Shown one piece after another: positions 21,951 to 34,306 of a stretch of DNA of 64,000 bases. Each line of letters opens with the position of its first letter. The stretch's first letter is position 1. The stretch is from Taudactylus pleione (taxonomy: Eukaryota; Chordata; Amphibia; Anura; Myobatrachidae): assembly GCA_031769625.1 (NCBI GenBank), contig JAUIMM010000686.1:930001-994000 (forward strand), written 5' to 3'. The notes below the pieces were generated by a model. It did not search any database. It saw nothing but the letters and a program-made list of their open reading frames with translations, and was not told the origin of the DNA. Both the position numbers and the translations under genes were made by a program.

Positions 21951-22989
21951 ATACATGGGAGAATTCTAGAGTCTGGAGTTATTAGGATCAATTAAATAAT
22001 ATGCTATGTTGGCTTTGATAAACCTTCTTCCATTACCTACAGAGTGGGCAGTTTTGGGTTTCCTTAGTTTCTAGGTTAGAATGACTCATGAAAGCAGAAG
22101 AAGTTTAACTATTATATCACAGTAGCTCGTAAATGTATACTACAGCAATGGATATCTCCTCTACCTCTAACTTGCATGAAAAGCTCTTTTTAATATTTAA
22201 AATGGACTGGATTGAATCCTCTCTCCAAAAAGAGGTACAGGTTAAAATAATTTGAATAATTTTGGAAAGCAATATCGATTCCTTACCTAATGATACTAAG
22301 TCCTAAATTAAGACCTGTTTTCAAACCAGACAATGGTATGAGACTTGAATATTATATTACTGAGTGACCCCACAGTACAAATGGGATAGCTCTTTGACCA
22401 CATTGTGTCCTTTTTTGAGGCCTCTTGGCTCAGGGGTATCTCCTGGGCTCACTGTTTGCTTTTTACTAATTTCCTTGTTCCCTTCCCTCTCCCCTTCCCC
22501 CTTTCTCTTTCTTTCATTTTCTACCCCTCCCCCTTCTCACCTTCCCTTATTTTTATCTGTCTATTCCAAGTTCTCTCTACCGTTCTCAGTTGGAATGAAA
22601 CACAAATAATGAAGATCGGATGATGATTCTACCCTTTATTCCTGGATAGCATTGATGACTACTATATCTCCTATACTGTGCCTTCCAGCATTACGTCTTT
22701 TCTACTATATTATTTGGTATATGTAACTAACACTTTTAAGAGTACAGTACTTTGTAATATTTTTACTATCTAGTTTATCACAGTTTTTGCATACTAATGT
22801 ACTATTCCATTATTGTATGTATTACTATTACCTGCTCAATAAATACAATTCTGAAAGAAAAAAAAATATCAGTGTAAAATGTATAGTCATCTTCTGGTAC
22901 TGAGTACTAAATGGTACGATATGTGTGTGACCTGCCAATAAAATAGTTTTTTTATATATCAGAAAGGTATTGCATATATTTAAATGAAC

Positions 22990-23335
22990 TATTTATTATT
23001 ATTATTTATTACCAGTTATTTATATAGTTCACACATATTCCGCAGCGCTTTACAGAGAATATTTGTCCATTCACATCAGTCCCTGCCCCTATGGAGCTTA
23101 TAATCTATATTCCCTATCACATGCTCACACACATATACACTAGGGTTAATTTTGTTGGGAGTCAATTAACCTACCAGGATATTTTTTGATTGTGGGAGGA
23201 AAACTGGATTACCTGGAGGAAACCCACGCCAGCACAGGGAGAATATACAAACTCCACACAATTAGGGCGATGGTGGGAGTCGAACCCACGACCTCAGTGC
23301 TCTGAGGCAGAAATGCTAACCATGCTGCAGAATGG
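22990..23335 (+). repeat. SINE-like interspersed repeat with tRNA-like segment
   Basis: Begins with a TTATTATTATTTATT tract and CATATTCCGCAGCGCTTTACA. It continues through GGAGGAAACCCACGCCAGC and ends GGGAGTCGAACCCACGACC...GAAATGCTAACCATG. Reversed, GGGTTCGACTCCC is a polymerase III B-box-like motif, so this is a tRNA-related repeat and not a functional tRNA gene (no cloverleaf). A related head occurs near 24075-24130. Confidence 0.65.
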
Positions 23336-24206
23336 TCAGCTTGTTTTATATCAAAATAAACTACAACATTAAGAACTGATCTGTCCCCCCTTTGTCAGAG
23401 AACCCATGTTTCTTCATAATGTGGAAAGCATGTTTATTAGTTACAGCCATAACAGTGTATTTAGCATAACATTAGTAGGTATAGACATTCAAAAAGCAGA
23501 ACTTATCTATTTATGTACAGTATGTAATTAATTAATGTTTAGCTAAAGCTCTTTTTAATTTTCGGCAGCAATTTTGTGTTGATAAATACAAAGAAGCACA
23601 CAAGGGCATTACAGACTAAACATATATAAATCAATCACTGAACAATTAAGATCAAACTTAAAAACTTACGGTTTCTTTTTGTGTGTCTGCTCCGGTCTTT
23701 TTAGGCTACTTCTCATTTCAACATTATACAGCAGTTGTTCAATGTCTTATATGAGACATTCAAATATTTTGAAACACTCATACTAACTTCCTGTTTGTGC
23801 TATTTGTGTGTGTATGTGTGTCTTAATTATTTAAAATGAAAATAAATGCACTATATATTTGTGTGTACTTATTTGTGGTTCAAAATCCTCAATAGGATAG
23901 CAAACTGGCATTTAATTTAATATATAGGAATATCAGCTGTGACATTGTGTATATATATATATATTATATATATATATATGTATACTTGCTAAATACAGTA
24001 ATATAAAATAATAGTCCTTTAAGAAGCTGCAGAAACTGCCATCTTAAAGCACACAAATGTAATATTCTGACAATTATTTATTATCAGTTACTTATTTAGC
24101 ACCCGCATATTCCGTTGCTCTTTACAATTGGGGACAAACAGCAGAACAAGACTGCGTAATAACAGACAGACATAGAGGTAAAATAAGAGATATGGTAAGA
24201 ACTAAA
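23336..24206. other. AT-rich intergenic sequence
   Basis: No gene. It contains a (TA)n tract at about 23947-23980 and a truncated copy of the GCTTTACA repeat at 24075-24180. Confidence 0.4.
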
Positions 24207-24602
24207 GGGGCCTATCCATTAGCAGATCTTTATGAAAGACAAAAGATTTATCTATTGAAAATTCCTGGGGCTGCTGTGACAAATATCTGTCATTTATATG
24301 ACAGATTTTTGCAAACGACGATCGACCAACGATATTGCATGACATCATTCAGGGAGTGGATTTTTTTTATGTCTCTATTCATTTTCATAAAAAAATCGTT
24401 CGTCGTTTACCGCGACAGATATTTCTAATATCTGTCAGCGATAAACGATAATTGACCAACATGTTGGAGAGACAAAAGACCCAATTTGTCGGCCGCGGGA
24501 GTGCGCATTTTTATCGTTCAGAACCTATCCATTAGCAGATAAATTGAACGACTGAACGATAAATCGTTCATCGTTCAAATTTATCTGCTAATTGATAGGG
24601 CC
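24207..24602. mobile_element. Palindromic MITE (GGGCCTATCCATTAGCAGAT)
   Basis: Starts GGGCCTATCCATTAGCAGAT and ends ATCTGCTAATTGATAGGGCCC. Internal arms also pair (ACGATCGACCAACGAT region against ATCGTTCGTCG). It abuts the DIRS element that follows. Confidence 0.75.
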
Positions 24603-25249
24603 CTTAACCCTTGTTATCTCTTTTTCTTCGAAGTCCATAGGGTCCACAGGGTTGACCTTGGGGTATAGGTTGGGAACCAAAATCCGGGCACCACGCAGTT
24701 AAAGCTTTTAGCATCCAGGATGCACTGGGTCCACTCTCCCTATAACCCCGCCCCCAAGCCAGAGGCACCTTAGTTTGTAAGCAGCCAAAGGCCGGAGGAG
24801 GAAAGAAAGAGAGAGAAGACTGGAACACTCAAGAACCATACTCACAGAGAAGGATACGGGAAACTGGTGACCAGTAATACAGCCCATATGAAGCCAGGTA
24901 TGTCAGGGCGGGTGCCCTGTGGACCCTATGGACTTCAAAGAAAGAGAGATAACAAGGGTAAATTCTTACCATATCGCTCATTTTCTTCTTCAGGGTCCAT
25001 AGGGGGTCCACAGGGTTGACCTTGGGGATGTCCCAAAGCAGTCCTTATAAGGGTGGGGACACTCCTGTGATGAGAGGAGAATCCATCGCCCAAAGAAAGC
25101 ATCCTGAGAGGCAAAGGAATCCAATGCATAGATCCTTAGAAAAGTGTGGACAGAAGACCACGTGGCCACCTTACAAGGCAGAACAGCCGAGCACCACAGC
25201 AAGCTGTCAATGAATGGCCCACAGCCCGAGTAGAAGAAGCATCAACAGA

Positions 25250-25990
25250 AACCAAAAGGCCTACCCATGTGTAGGCCCCTGAGATAGACATACGAAGCCA
25301 TCTAGCCACTGTCTGTCATAGACTACAAAGAAGGAGTCTGATTTCCTGAAGAAACTTGAAAAGACTATGAAAATCCGTAGAGGCCGAACCACAGTCAATG
25401 AGGCTACCCTAGCCGAGTGGACTGGAGACGGAAATGTAGGTACACTAAGTTCCTGAATAATACAGAACTTAAAAAACACTTTAGGAAGAAACACAGGGCA
25501 AGTGCGACTCACAACCCTGTCTTGTTGAAATATCCAGAAGAGGGAGCCATATGAGAATGCTCCCAATTCCGCCACTCTCCTGGCAGATATAAACGCCATA
25601 AGAAAGAGAGTCTAAGCCATAAACCACATAAAGACTATCAAAACTAGTGGTTCAAATGGAAGCCACAGGACGACACGAAGAACCACAGCCCAATCCCAAG
25701 GAGCCCCTAGGGAGGATAAAGGGAGGTAGAATTTAGAAAACACCTTGAAAGGGTATGTATACCCGAGAGTGGAGCAATTCCACATCCGAACCATACTGAC
25801 AGTGCAGAGACCCACACTTTCACGAAGGCCAGGCGGAGGGCAAGACCCAAGCCAGCTGGAAGGAATGCCAGAACTTCTGGAAACTCGAAACACCTGAGGA
25901 TCGAAACTACAGGTATGATACCATAAGAATTATGAACGCCACATTCCGTGGTAGAGCCCAGCAAAAGCTGGCCTACATGCTGTAAACATC
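25250..25990 (-). pseudogene. DIRS tyrosine recombinase, fragmented
   Basis: Reading the minus strand, APWDWAVVLRVVLWLPFEPL (about 25700-25640) and then SARRVAELGAFSYGSLFW (about 25590-25540) follow each other in different frames. They match the arrangement of the DIRS tyrosine recombinase core, where the arginine of the SARRV.EL motif is catalytic. FLPKV and FRRKSDSFFV-like segments follow. The C-terminal H-x-x-R and Tyr were not found, so the protein is incomplete. It would have integrated the circular DNA intermediate. Confidence 0.75.
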
Positions 25991-26507
25991 CCAATGAAGA
26001 CAGAGCCAGAGAAGCCTTAGGACCACAGTAGGGATGCAGTCAAAGACAAACGATCCAGGTCCAAGGAAAGACAAGGACCCGTAGACAACATGGCCGGACA
26101 TTGAAGCAGCAGGAATGGAGTGTCGATGGGGAGACTCTGAAAATCTAAGTACCAGTGACATCTGGGGCAATCTGGAGCCACCAGCAGGAAAGTACCTCTG
26201 TCTCGCTTGAAACTTCCAAGAAAGAAGGGATATGGGAGGAAACAGGTACACAAAGTGGAAGGTCCCCTTTACTGACAACGCATCACCGAAGGTAGCTTCA
26301 GTACCTCTAGTCCTGGACCCTAACACCAGCAGTGTTTGACAGAGTCAGGAGGCCATGAGGACCACCTCTGGGAGGCCCCCTCTGGTCACTAGGAGTTGAA
26401 ACCAGTCCCCGGGATGCACGTTGTGATGGCTGAGGAAGTCCGCTTCCCAATGGAGAACTCCCAGAATGAACACTGCAGAGAAGACCGGGAGGAGACCCTT
26501 TGACTAT

Positions 26508-27040
26508 GGGGGTCATTCAGACCCGCTCGCGAGCAAAGGACGCTCGCAAGCGGGTCGATGTTCCCCCACTGCGCATGCGCACGATGGAGGGAGCTCCGTC
26601 GTGCGCATGCGCGAGACCCGGAATGCGGCAGCCAAGCTGTCGCTCCGGGTCTTGCACCAAAGGGGGCGTGCTGTCGATGTTGATTGACAGCACTCCCCCT
26701 TTGGTGGGCGTTCCGGGGGCGTGGTGGCCAGACGTGGTGGCCAGTCTGAAGCCGGCCCCACTGACATCACTAGTGATGTCAGTGGGAGTGATTTTGGCTC
26801 TGATAGAGCCAAAATCATTCCAGGGCTTGTGGCAGGGAGACCCTACCGCAGGGTCTCCGTCGCAAGTCCGATGGTCGTGATGGTCAAGACCATCGCGACC
26901 ATCTTTTTGGCCGCTCGCATATGCTGTGGGTGGTCACCCACAGCTATGCGAGCGGCCAGGAGGCCGCTCCATTTTTAGGGAGGAGGGCCCTGATTCAGAG
27001 CGAGCGCTCTGGTCAGAGCGTCCGGCTCTGAATCAGGCCC
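26508..27040. mobile_element. Harbinger-type MITE inside the DIRS element
   Basis: Starts GGGGGTCATTCAGACCCGCTCG and ends CGTCCGGCTCTGAATCAGGCCC, the same terminal motif as the autonomous Harbinger copies. The flanking triplets are TAT and AAT. The interior is related in inverted orientation to 61500-62000 (shared GCCGCTCGCATA.GCTGTGGGT and CACTGACATCAC.GTGATGTCAGTG blocks). Near the end an internal GGGCCCTGATTCAGAGCG suggests a second nested terminus. Confidence 0.8.
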
Positions 27041-27439
27041 AATGTCAGAATTTGTGACATTCTCATCATCGCTGCCCAACCACGAGTGTCTACTAGATGT
27101 AAACCACCATTGTGACATTATCGGACTTAACCTTTACAGATGTACCGTGCAGTATGTTTTAGGCTAGACCAAGGGTCCAAGACAGCTTAACGTTCCAATA
27201 AGTTCATTGGCAGGGCAGAATCGCCAGACGTCCAACTGCCCCGAAGGAGTGCGGACCGGTCACTGCGCCCTCGAGACTGGTGTCCGTGGTAAGGGTTACC
27301 CTAGATGAGATGGCCATAGCCACCCAGGTAGAAACAGACACACCTCCGGAGAGAGCATCATCATCTGAATCGTGATCCGATGGAGAGACCCGTTCCAACT
27401 GGAGAGAATTAGTTTGTGCAAAGGCCTGGAATGGAACTG

Positions 27440-28113
27440 AGCATATTCCACCCTTCCGAAGGTAGACACCCTGGATTCTAGAACCTGCATTACAGAGTGT
27501 AATGACACATGTCGATTGTGAAGAGATGGATGATCTCGTCTGACGTCAGAAGGATTCTCCGATTCTGAGAATCCAGCAGGGCTCCCAGATGAATCATACT
27601 CTGTGAGGGATACAGGGAGGGCTTTTTCCCAGTTGATTAACCATTTGTGCTTGTGAAGGAAAGCAATGGTTAACTTTGAAATGGCTTCAAAGAACATTGG
27701 TGATCCTGCTAAGAGCAGGAGGCCGTCTAGATACTGGAGTAGTCGGATACACTGAACAGGTGGGCTGTCATAAAATCCATAAACCTGGTAAACCCCTTGG
27801 GGCTGTGGACAATCCAAAGAGCAGAGCCCGAAAATTGTAAGTGTTGCTGTGGCATAGCAAACTTGAGCTAACGCTGATGAGAGGGTTTTATAGGTACCCG
27901 TAGGTACGTGTCCTGAATATTCAGCGATACTATAAAATCCCCAGGTTCCAAATCTCGGATGATGGAGCGTAGGGGTTTCCTCCTGAGCCCAGGCACCTTT
28001 AGGAACTGGTTCAGGGATTTGAGACAGAGGATAGGCCAATGAGGACCATTCGGCCACTGCACCAGAAAGAAAGTAGAATAACCAGTCCCTCGCTGAATTA
28101 GTGGGGCTGGCAT
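27440..28113 (-). pseudogene. DIRS reverse transcriptase, degenerate
   Basis: Minus-strand frames include IIRDLEPGDFIVSLNIQDTYLRVPI (from about 27990), the first catalytic Asp block. Further on come LLQYLDGLLLLAGSP (about 27745) and FLHKHKWLINWEKALP (about 27660). These are in DIRS/Ngaro order. The catalytic YLDD box reads YLDG here, which alone would inactivate the polymerase. Frames change between blocks. Confidence 0.8.
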
Positions 28114-28349
28114 AAATAGCTCTGCTTACCGCAAGGCCTGTATAGCTTTCTGGATTTGAAGGCCCTTTTCGGGTCTGAAGAAGGGCCTGTGTAACAAAAC
28201 AGGTGAGGAGGCCATCTGAGCCATGAGAGGACGTACCCGTGAAAGACTACAACTCCAACCCAAGCATCCGTGGTGACCTGACACCAGCACTGGGCGAACT
28301 AACAAAGTCAGTTTCTCACTCTGGAATCCTCCAGATGAAGACCTGTCCT

Positions 28350-29720
28350 GTCAGGCTGAAGGTTTACTCTTAGGTTTAGAAGCAGGGCGTCTGGATTCAT
28401 AGGTCTGCTTGGTACCGGGTATAGTGGCCCCTGTGGAGGCCGACAGCCTAGGAAAAAAACAGGCCTTTAGGCTGACCCTGAGGACAAAAAAAATTAACAG
28501 ATTTAGTCCAAGGCCTTGTATAGCTGAAGGCAGAAATCTTGCCGTTAGTGATACTGCCAATGTTGCTACAATCTTGTAAAGGTTAGGACCAAACAAGATC
28601 TTCCCAATATATGGTATCTGCAGCTCTGCTTTCCAAGAGCGCAGCCATAGGGTATGGCGGCGGATACAGTCGCAGCCAACACCATGTCAGGAGACTGGTA
28701 TCCAACGTAGTTAGTCCCACATATGAAAACTGCATATTTTATTTCAGCGACAAAAGACATTTGATCCCAAGAAGTGTTGGAGGGAAAAAGCATTAGAAAT
28801 GCATCAGCCCAGTGTCCAATAGCATTAGCCAACCATGTGATAACCATGGTAGGATGGGCAACAGCCCCTGAAAACAAGTATATTGATTTCAGGCAAAGTT
28901 ACCACCTACGGATCCGTAGAATCCGTCCGGGCAGGAATGGGAGGCGTAGCAACGCTCGGAATCAGACAAGTAACATGAAAATCCACCCCAGGAGGTGATT
29001 CCCATTACTTGTGATGACCCTCAAGGAATGAGAAACATAAGGCCAAACGCTTTTGTGATACCTCTTATCTGGCGATAGCCAGACTCCCGCCATAAGATCC
29101 ACCCGCTGGTCAGAGACGGGGAAAACAGCCGAAGACACGTTAATGCGTAAACAGAGGGTGTTTGATTTAGGTGCAGGTTCGACATTCTCTACAACTAGAA
29201 TCGACCTGACTGGCAGCACCAAAACAGAGATAATAACAATACATGATGTAGGCTCCCCCTCGTGTGAGAGGGAAGGAGCCCGATACATCATCCAGGTCAC
29301 TGTTAGATGACAGAGGAAACTGGGAAGTAAGCACAGGGCGTTTATTACGCCATTACGTAGAAACGACATCCACCCAGGCTGGTAATCCCTGCAAGGGGAA
29401 TGACAGACTATTGTGGTACCAGAGGGAATTGCATGTACTGTGAAAAACCCCGGTAGGGAGCGATAGTCTGTGTCACAGGAGTAAACTGTAAGAAACTGCG
29501 AGATACCCTGAGACGAAAAGGTAGTATGTTGAAGTAACCCCAAGTGAGTCACAACAATGGAGGCCGCCAGGCGATCCGCAATGGAGGCCAGGATCCTGAG
29601 AAACTAACCGCCCAAGGAGGTCGTGTAACGAGCCCGGCACCAGATGGTGCCGCATACATAACCCTTTCTGAGTCAAATCCTCCACACTAATACCTGCAGT
29701 CCATGACTTGCAGGATAGCA
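28350..29720 (-). other. Probable degenerate 5' (gag-like) part of the DIRS element
   Basis: Positioned upstream of the RT on the minus strand, where DIRS gag is expected. The frames at 28962-29552 and 28566-28877 are open but I recognise no motif, so the assignment rests on position only. Confidence 0.3.
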
Positions 29721-31028
29721 TAAATGGGTGCAGTATCGTGCTCTATCTCCTGGTCAGACCTATCTGACTAACCATCTTCACGGAAATATTAAGCAGCACT
29801 ATACTGGTCCTGACCGATGCTAAGATTAGCTGCAGGGACCCATTGTCAGCATATGCAACACACAGTTCCACCTAAAATATGGCAACGTGTAGCACGCAAC
29901 AGTATGTGACAAACCTCACAAATATTGATAAGTATATATATGTGAGGGCTCAGAACCACCCTAAGTACACCAGCATTAGGGCAGATGGGAAAGAAAAGGG
30001 ATAGATATACACTGACAGGTGAGAGAAAAAGCACAAACAGTCAGCACTAGCATAAGTCATATACAATGCAGAAATATATATACATAAGCATTACATATAA
30101 TATACTGCAAATGGCACTACAATCAATTGCCCAGATTCAGTGTCTGGGAAGGCTACAGCACTGTGTACACATACCCAAACGGTGAGGTACGCAGGGGGAC
30201 TGGACCAACTGCTGTCCATAGAAATAAAATGGCCACCTGGAGACCTCAGAAGAAGCGTGGCCCGTGGAGGAAGCAGCTCAGGAACGCCAGACTATAGTAC
30301 TGAAAGGCGCGCTGAGCTGAGGGGAGGAGCCGCTACAGCAGGGAAGGCTGCCTCCCCTGGCCGGCTATTAACCCCCGGGACGACGGCTCCCTGCGCCGAT
30401 CTTGAAGTCCCTGGTGGACACAAGGGGTATGGGGGGGCCCACCGCCACTGCCAGCGCCTCCGGTCTGTCCCCAGAGACCGAAGGCATCGGACTGCATTTG
30501 AAATGCGCGGATCACCGCAAGCGGTGACCCGCGACCTTACCCACTCCCCGTCGATCCGCCAGCAGTCCTGGGCGCCCGCAGACTCTGGCTAGTATAGACT
30601 CTGGGGTACCGCTGAGATCCCCAGATCTGTAATGTCGTCTCAGCGCGGCGGGTTGACGGAGCGGCAGCTTGGACGTCCAATGGACAGTCCGACGCTGCCG
30701 CTCTGAAGAGTCCAAAAGTAAATAAATAAACATGCAACTCATAAAATAAAGCTATGGGGCTGCTAATCAGCCCCTCTGCGATAAGGGTGACCCGATTCCG
30801 GCCAGGCACCAACTGGCTTGGGGGCGGGGTTATAGGGGGAGTGGACCCAGTGCATCCTGGGTGCTAAAAGCTTTAACTGCATGGTGCCCGGATTTTGGTT
30901 CCCAACCTATACTCAAGGTCAACCCTGTGGACCCCCTATGGACCCTGAAGAAGAAAAGGGCATTATCTGAAACATCATGTGCAAGCTTATTATATTCTCT
31001 TATCCTACATGCGTAAGTACACGTCCGG

Positions 31029-31320
31029 CAGTTAGTGGCGTCACTATGGGTGGTGACACCCGGTGCGGCACTCAGTTAATCCTTGCGTGCGCAAAAAGGG
31101 GCATGGCCCTGATGTATGCCAATTTGGGAGCATGACCACCTGTCACGACCCCATTTTCGTCACACTTTGGGCTTGCCCAGCACTCTGGGAGCTACAGGGC
31201 AAACCCAGCCTCTCCGGACACGGGGGAGCTGCAGCGCTGCTCGGTGACACCAGAATAGCAGAACTGCTCTGCTATTTTGGTGCATGCCCTTGCATGGTGT
31301 CACCCGGTGCGTCCCGCACT
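31029..31320. mobile_element. hAT-like repeat fragment (GTGGCGTCACTATGGGTGG)
   Basis: Starts AGTGGCGTCACTATGGGTGGTGACACCCGGTGCGGC, a common hAT-type end. It contains GCAGAACTGCTCTGCTATTTTGGTG, shared with the element at 59940-60340. The 3' end was not resolved. Confidence 0.45.
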
Positions 31321-32053
31321 TCCAGCAACCCCCATAATAAAGCCAATGCTGGCAGTGCCTGCAGCACTTACAAAAATGTTCCCTTCCTAACAGAAGCAAC
31401 AGGGCAGGCTAATAGAATACTAATTACTATATTATGGGAAGAGATATTTTAATACGCTTGATAGGTTGAAATTGCAAATTTTAATTCCCCATATCAGTGT
31501 GGGTGAAGCCCAATCATCACTGCAGACATCACTACACATGTATTTAAGAGGCGCCACTGTAGCCATAGGGATGGATATTGGAAGGGCGGGATCAAATTGT
31601 GGCTGTGTTGTCTAATGATGTAATGTAAACATAGTTTGTAAACAATTTCATGATTTCTGCCAATGATGATATACTTGTGCCCATATGCAAATGAGAGAGC
31701 TAATTTTCTCATGCGTATAGTAGCACTGCTGTTGAGTCAGGTGTTCTCTTAGATTACTAATCCTTGCTAAAAACACATTGAAATAAAGCAAAAGATGGGG
31801 ACAACCCACGCCCTCATGTAAATGAATTGAAATCTATCAGCATTGGGATGAAAACATAAGTGGTTAATGATGGCCATCCATAATGCTGTACTCTACCTTA
31901 CTCCCAAGCTTTTTCCAAGCCAGATCAGTGGACATGGACCTCCCTGGGCCTTGCCTTCCTGCAAAACTTACCAGGGTTACATTACCCATATTTTAGGTGG
32001 CTATAGGAGCTCTTTACCATTCACAAAACCGTGTATATTTTCATCAGAATACC
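31321..32053. other. Intergenic sequence, nothing recognised
   Basis: No conserved frames and no inverted-repeat ends were seen. Confidence 0.35.
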
Positions 32054-32205
32054 TTTTGTACCAAGGCCGGTGCTAGGGTGTTCGGCGCCCCCCTGCAAAC
32101 TATAAATTTGCGCCCTCCTCCCACTTTTTATAAAGGAGCAGCGTGCACCGAAGGAGAAAAGGGGAAGTGGCTTGGGAAGAAAGGGGTGTGGCCAAACAAT
32201 AGTAC

Positions 32206-32613
32206 CAGACCCTCCAACAATACCGATTTGGCCGGTACAGTACCGGTTTTTTATGGTCTGTACCGGCAAACAGGGTCTGTACCGATTGTACCGGATGAGT
32301 AGTACAATCTCCTGAATTCTATAGCAGCGCTGCGGGGACATAGACTCCCGCAGCGCTGCTGAGTAACATGCGGCTCCGTCGTCTGTATGCAGAATCAGCG
32401 CTCAGTCTCAGTTGTTTTTTGGGAGCTTCTCCAGTCAAAGTCTCGCGAGATGATGACGTCATCATCCCGCGAGACAAGGACAGAGAGCAGTGAGGTTGAG
32501 CTAGGGCTTCTGCATGCTCACATACCCGCCCCCTTTAGAAATTACCACGCCCCCTTTATTTATGGTCACGCCCCCTGTACCGTTTTCTATATTTGAAATG
32601 TTGGAGGGTATGT
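32206..32613. mobile_element. Nested TIR element (ACCCTCCAACA)
   Basis: Begins CAGACCCTCCAACAATACCG and ends ATGTTGGAGGGTATG. TAGTAC occurs on both sides as an imperfect flanking repeat. The interior is rich in TACCGG motifs and has a TCTCGCGAGATGATGACGTCATCATCCCGCGAGA palindrome-like core at 32442-32483. Confidence 0.65.
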
Positions 32614-32675
32614 AGTACCCCCAATTCAAATGACACCACACAGTAACAAATCTTATTCACAGCACACCGCATAAA

Positions 32676-32995
32676 GGGCCTGATTCAGAGTTGGGAATAG
32701 AGAGAGAGATAGCACTTAACTGTGTATCTGGACAAACCATGTTGCAAGGGGTGTACAGTAAATACATAAATTTTTTGCATGCAGGGTAAATACTGGCTGC
32801 TTTTACATGTAGCCCACAAATACTGCACAGCTTTATTATTACTCTACAATTTAGATGTCAGCTTGGACACCTCTCTCCCAAATCTAAATCTCTCTGCACG
32901 TTTTAAATCTGACCCCCCTGCAGTGCAGCATGGTTTCACCAAGATGATCAGTTGAGAGATATATCTCTCTCTATTCCCACCTCTGAATCAGGCCC
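32676..32995. mobile_element. Harbinger-type MITE (GGGCCTGATTCAGAG)
   Basis: Starts GGGCCTGATTCAGAGTTGGG and ends CCACCTCTGAATCAGGCCC. ATAA is present on both sides. Subterminal ATAGAGAGAGAGAT and ATATCTCTCTCTAT pair, making a palindromic element. Confidence 0.8.
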
Positions 32996-33902
32996 ATAAT
33001 GCCCCTGATTCACATTACATCACATAGTAGTGTTCTTTATTAACGTTACGACACAAAAAAGAAGTTGCCCTTATACACAATGCCCACAGAACTACCCCTT
33101 ATACCCATAATGCCCACAGTAGTAGTGCCCCTTACACATAAAGACACACAGATACACACAGAACACTATACTTACCTGAATTCCCGCTCCCGTGCCCGCC
33201 ACTGCCCGACAGCTCCTCGCACCCGCCACTGTGGGAGAGACGCCTTGACGTCTTTTCCTACACCCACTGCAGGAGCCAGAAGGCAGATCTCAGGAGTGAG
33301 CTCTAGCATCTGGGTGCAGGGAGGGAGCTGCCGGGCGCCTGTTGGTAACAAAATCTCAGCGGGCGCCCGGCAAATGGGGAAGGCGGTGGCACCTCTCCAG
33401 CCCGGGAACCTCCCTGCTTTGCAGGGCCAGCTGAACATATCGCGCCAGCCCTGTTTTGCACCAGCCAAGCATTCTTTATACAGAAAATCGCATTCCCATA
33501 TATGTAAAACAAGGAGCAAATTTGACAAATGTAATGAATATGATGAATCACTTTTAAGACCTTTTTAAGATATAAATTAAGACGTCAAACATGAAAAGTT
33601 TTCAGTATTGAAGGGGTGATAATAGATTTGTTGACATTCAGATTCCTATCTAAATACACAATGCCAAAAATGGACAAACAGCATCTGCAGGGAATAATTT
33701 CCTAAAAGTGGAAAGTACCTATGGTTGCAATCAAGAAATATCTTTTTCTTTCTGTCTTCTTAAATCATCTTAAAAACCTTTATTGTTTATATAAGTTGTG
33801 TGTCACTATAATCGAGCAAAAAGCACAACTATGCTGTAAAACACTGCAAAAGATAAAACCTTATAGGATGCTAGTGGTTATGCTATTCACATTAAATGTA
33901 AG

Positions 33903-34298
33903 CATGCTTGCCGACATTTAGCTCCCTCCTTCCGGGAGGGAGCTGTCAGGCTTAGGGGCTGGGGGCGTGACGCAGACAAAGGGGGCGGGGCCTGGCATAT
34001 GATGCGGCATTGGGGCGGAGCATGGGGGCGTGACAGCGCAATCGCGTCATCGTGGCTCCGCCCCCTCTTCACAATGCTGTGATTAATGGCATTGTGCAGC
34101 CGGGGGCGGAGCCACGATGACGCGATTCAGCACAAATCGCGTCACCGGCCCCCCGCCACCGGGTTTTTACTTATAAGCGCGCAGGGGGGTGCGGACACAT
34201 CACCGGGGCCGGGAGGATTGCCTGCCTTCCCGGGAGGTCGGGAGAGGCACCCGATTTTCGGGAGGCTCCCGACCAAATCGGGAGGGTAGGCAAGTATG
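33903..34298. mobile_element. Non-autonomous hAT (CATACTTGCC family) with perfect TSD
   Basis: The 396-bp element begins CATGCTTGCCGACATTT and ends GGGTAGGCAAGTATG. It is flanked by a perfect 8-bp duplication AATGTAAG (33895-33902 and 34299-34306). Subterminal CTCCCGG/CCGGGAG words pair between the ends. The interior contains the inverted pair GGGGCGGAGC..ATCGCGTCATCGTGG and CCACGATGACGCGATT. Confidence 0.93.
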
Positions 34299-34306
34299 AA
34301 TGTAAG

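Larger units (their letters stand above)
17890..22867 (+). mobile_element. L1-type LINE 3' half, split by ~3 kb of insertions
   Basis: Remnants of the ORF2 C-terminus appear in order. There is LLGNPDCQRG near 18060, RRPLTFAQAAAKFEFF at 18178, YRGYLSLSRACTIGLTD at 18708 and then, after a gap, VARKCILQQWISPLPLTCMK at about 22125. The last block is followed by a 3' UTR ending AATAAATACAATTCTGAAAG and poly(A) at 22867. The order matches the C-terminal part of amphibian L1 ORF2. The gap 18810-21960 holds hAT, MITE and other insertions. Many stops and frameshifts show it is dead. The 5' end of the element is missing. Confidence 0.75.
24605..30957 (-). mobile_element. DIRS-type tyrosine-recombinase retrotransposon, degenerate
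   Basis: The ends carry inverted repeats of about 140 bp: GTCCACAGGGTTGACCTTGG...GTTGGGAACCAAAATCCGG at 24640-24755, and its inverse at 30815-30957. Inverted terminal repeats are a hallmark of DIRS elements. Minus-strand remnants of a reverse transcriptase and a tyrosine recombinase confirm the class. A second inverted partner of the left end lies at 24910-24955, possibly part of the internal complementary region. The element is interrupted by a Harbinger MITE at 26508-27040 and has many frameshifts. Confidence 0.88.
32062..33453. mobile_element. hAT element (CAAGGCCGGTGCTAGGGTG) with two nested insertions
   Basis: The left end CAAGGCCGGTGCTAGGG and the right end GCGCCAGCCCTG are imperfect inverted repeats. 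The flanks TTTTGTAC (32054-32061) and TTTTGCAC (33454-33461) match at 7 of 8 positions. The interior holds a repeat at 32206-32613 and a Harbinger MITE at 32676-32995, both younger than this insertion. Confidence 0.7.

Noticed and set aside
23270..23325. Functional tRNA gene on the minus strand
   Set aside because: There is a B-box-like GGTTCGACTCCC, but no full cloverleaf could be drawn. The same segment recurs at 21880 within a SINE-like repeat.
28962..29552. Minus-strand 196-codon frame as an independent host gene
   Set aside because: It lies within the DIRS element upstream of its RT, where gag is expected, and has no recognisable host domain.
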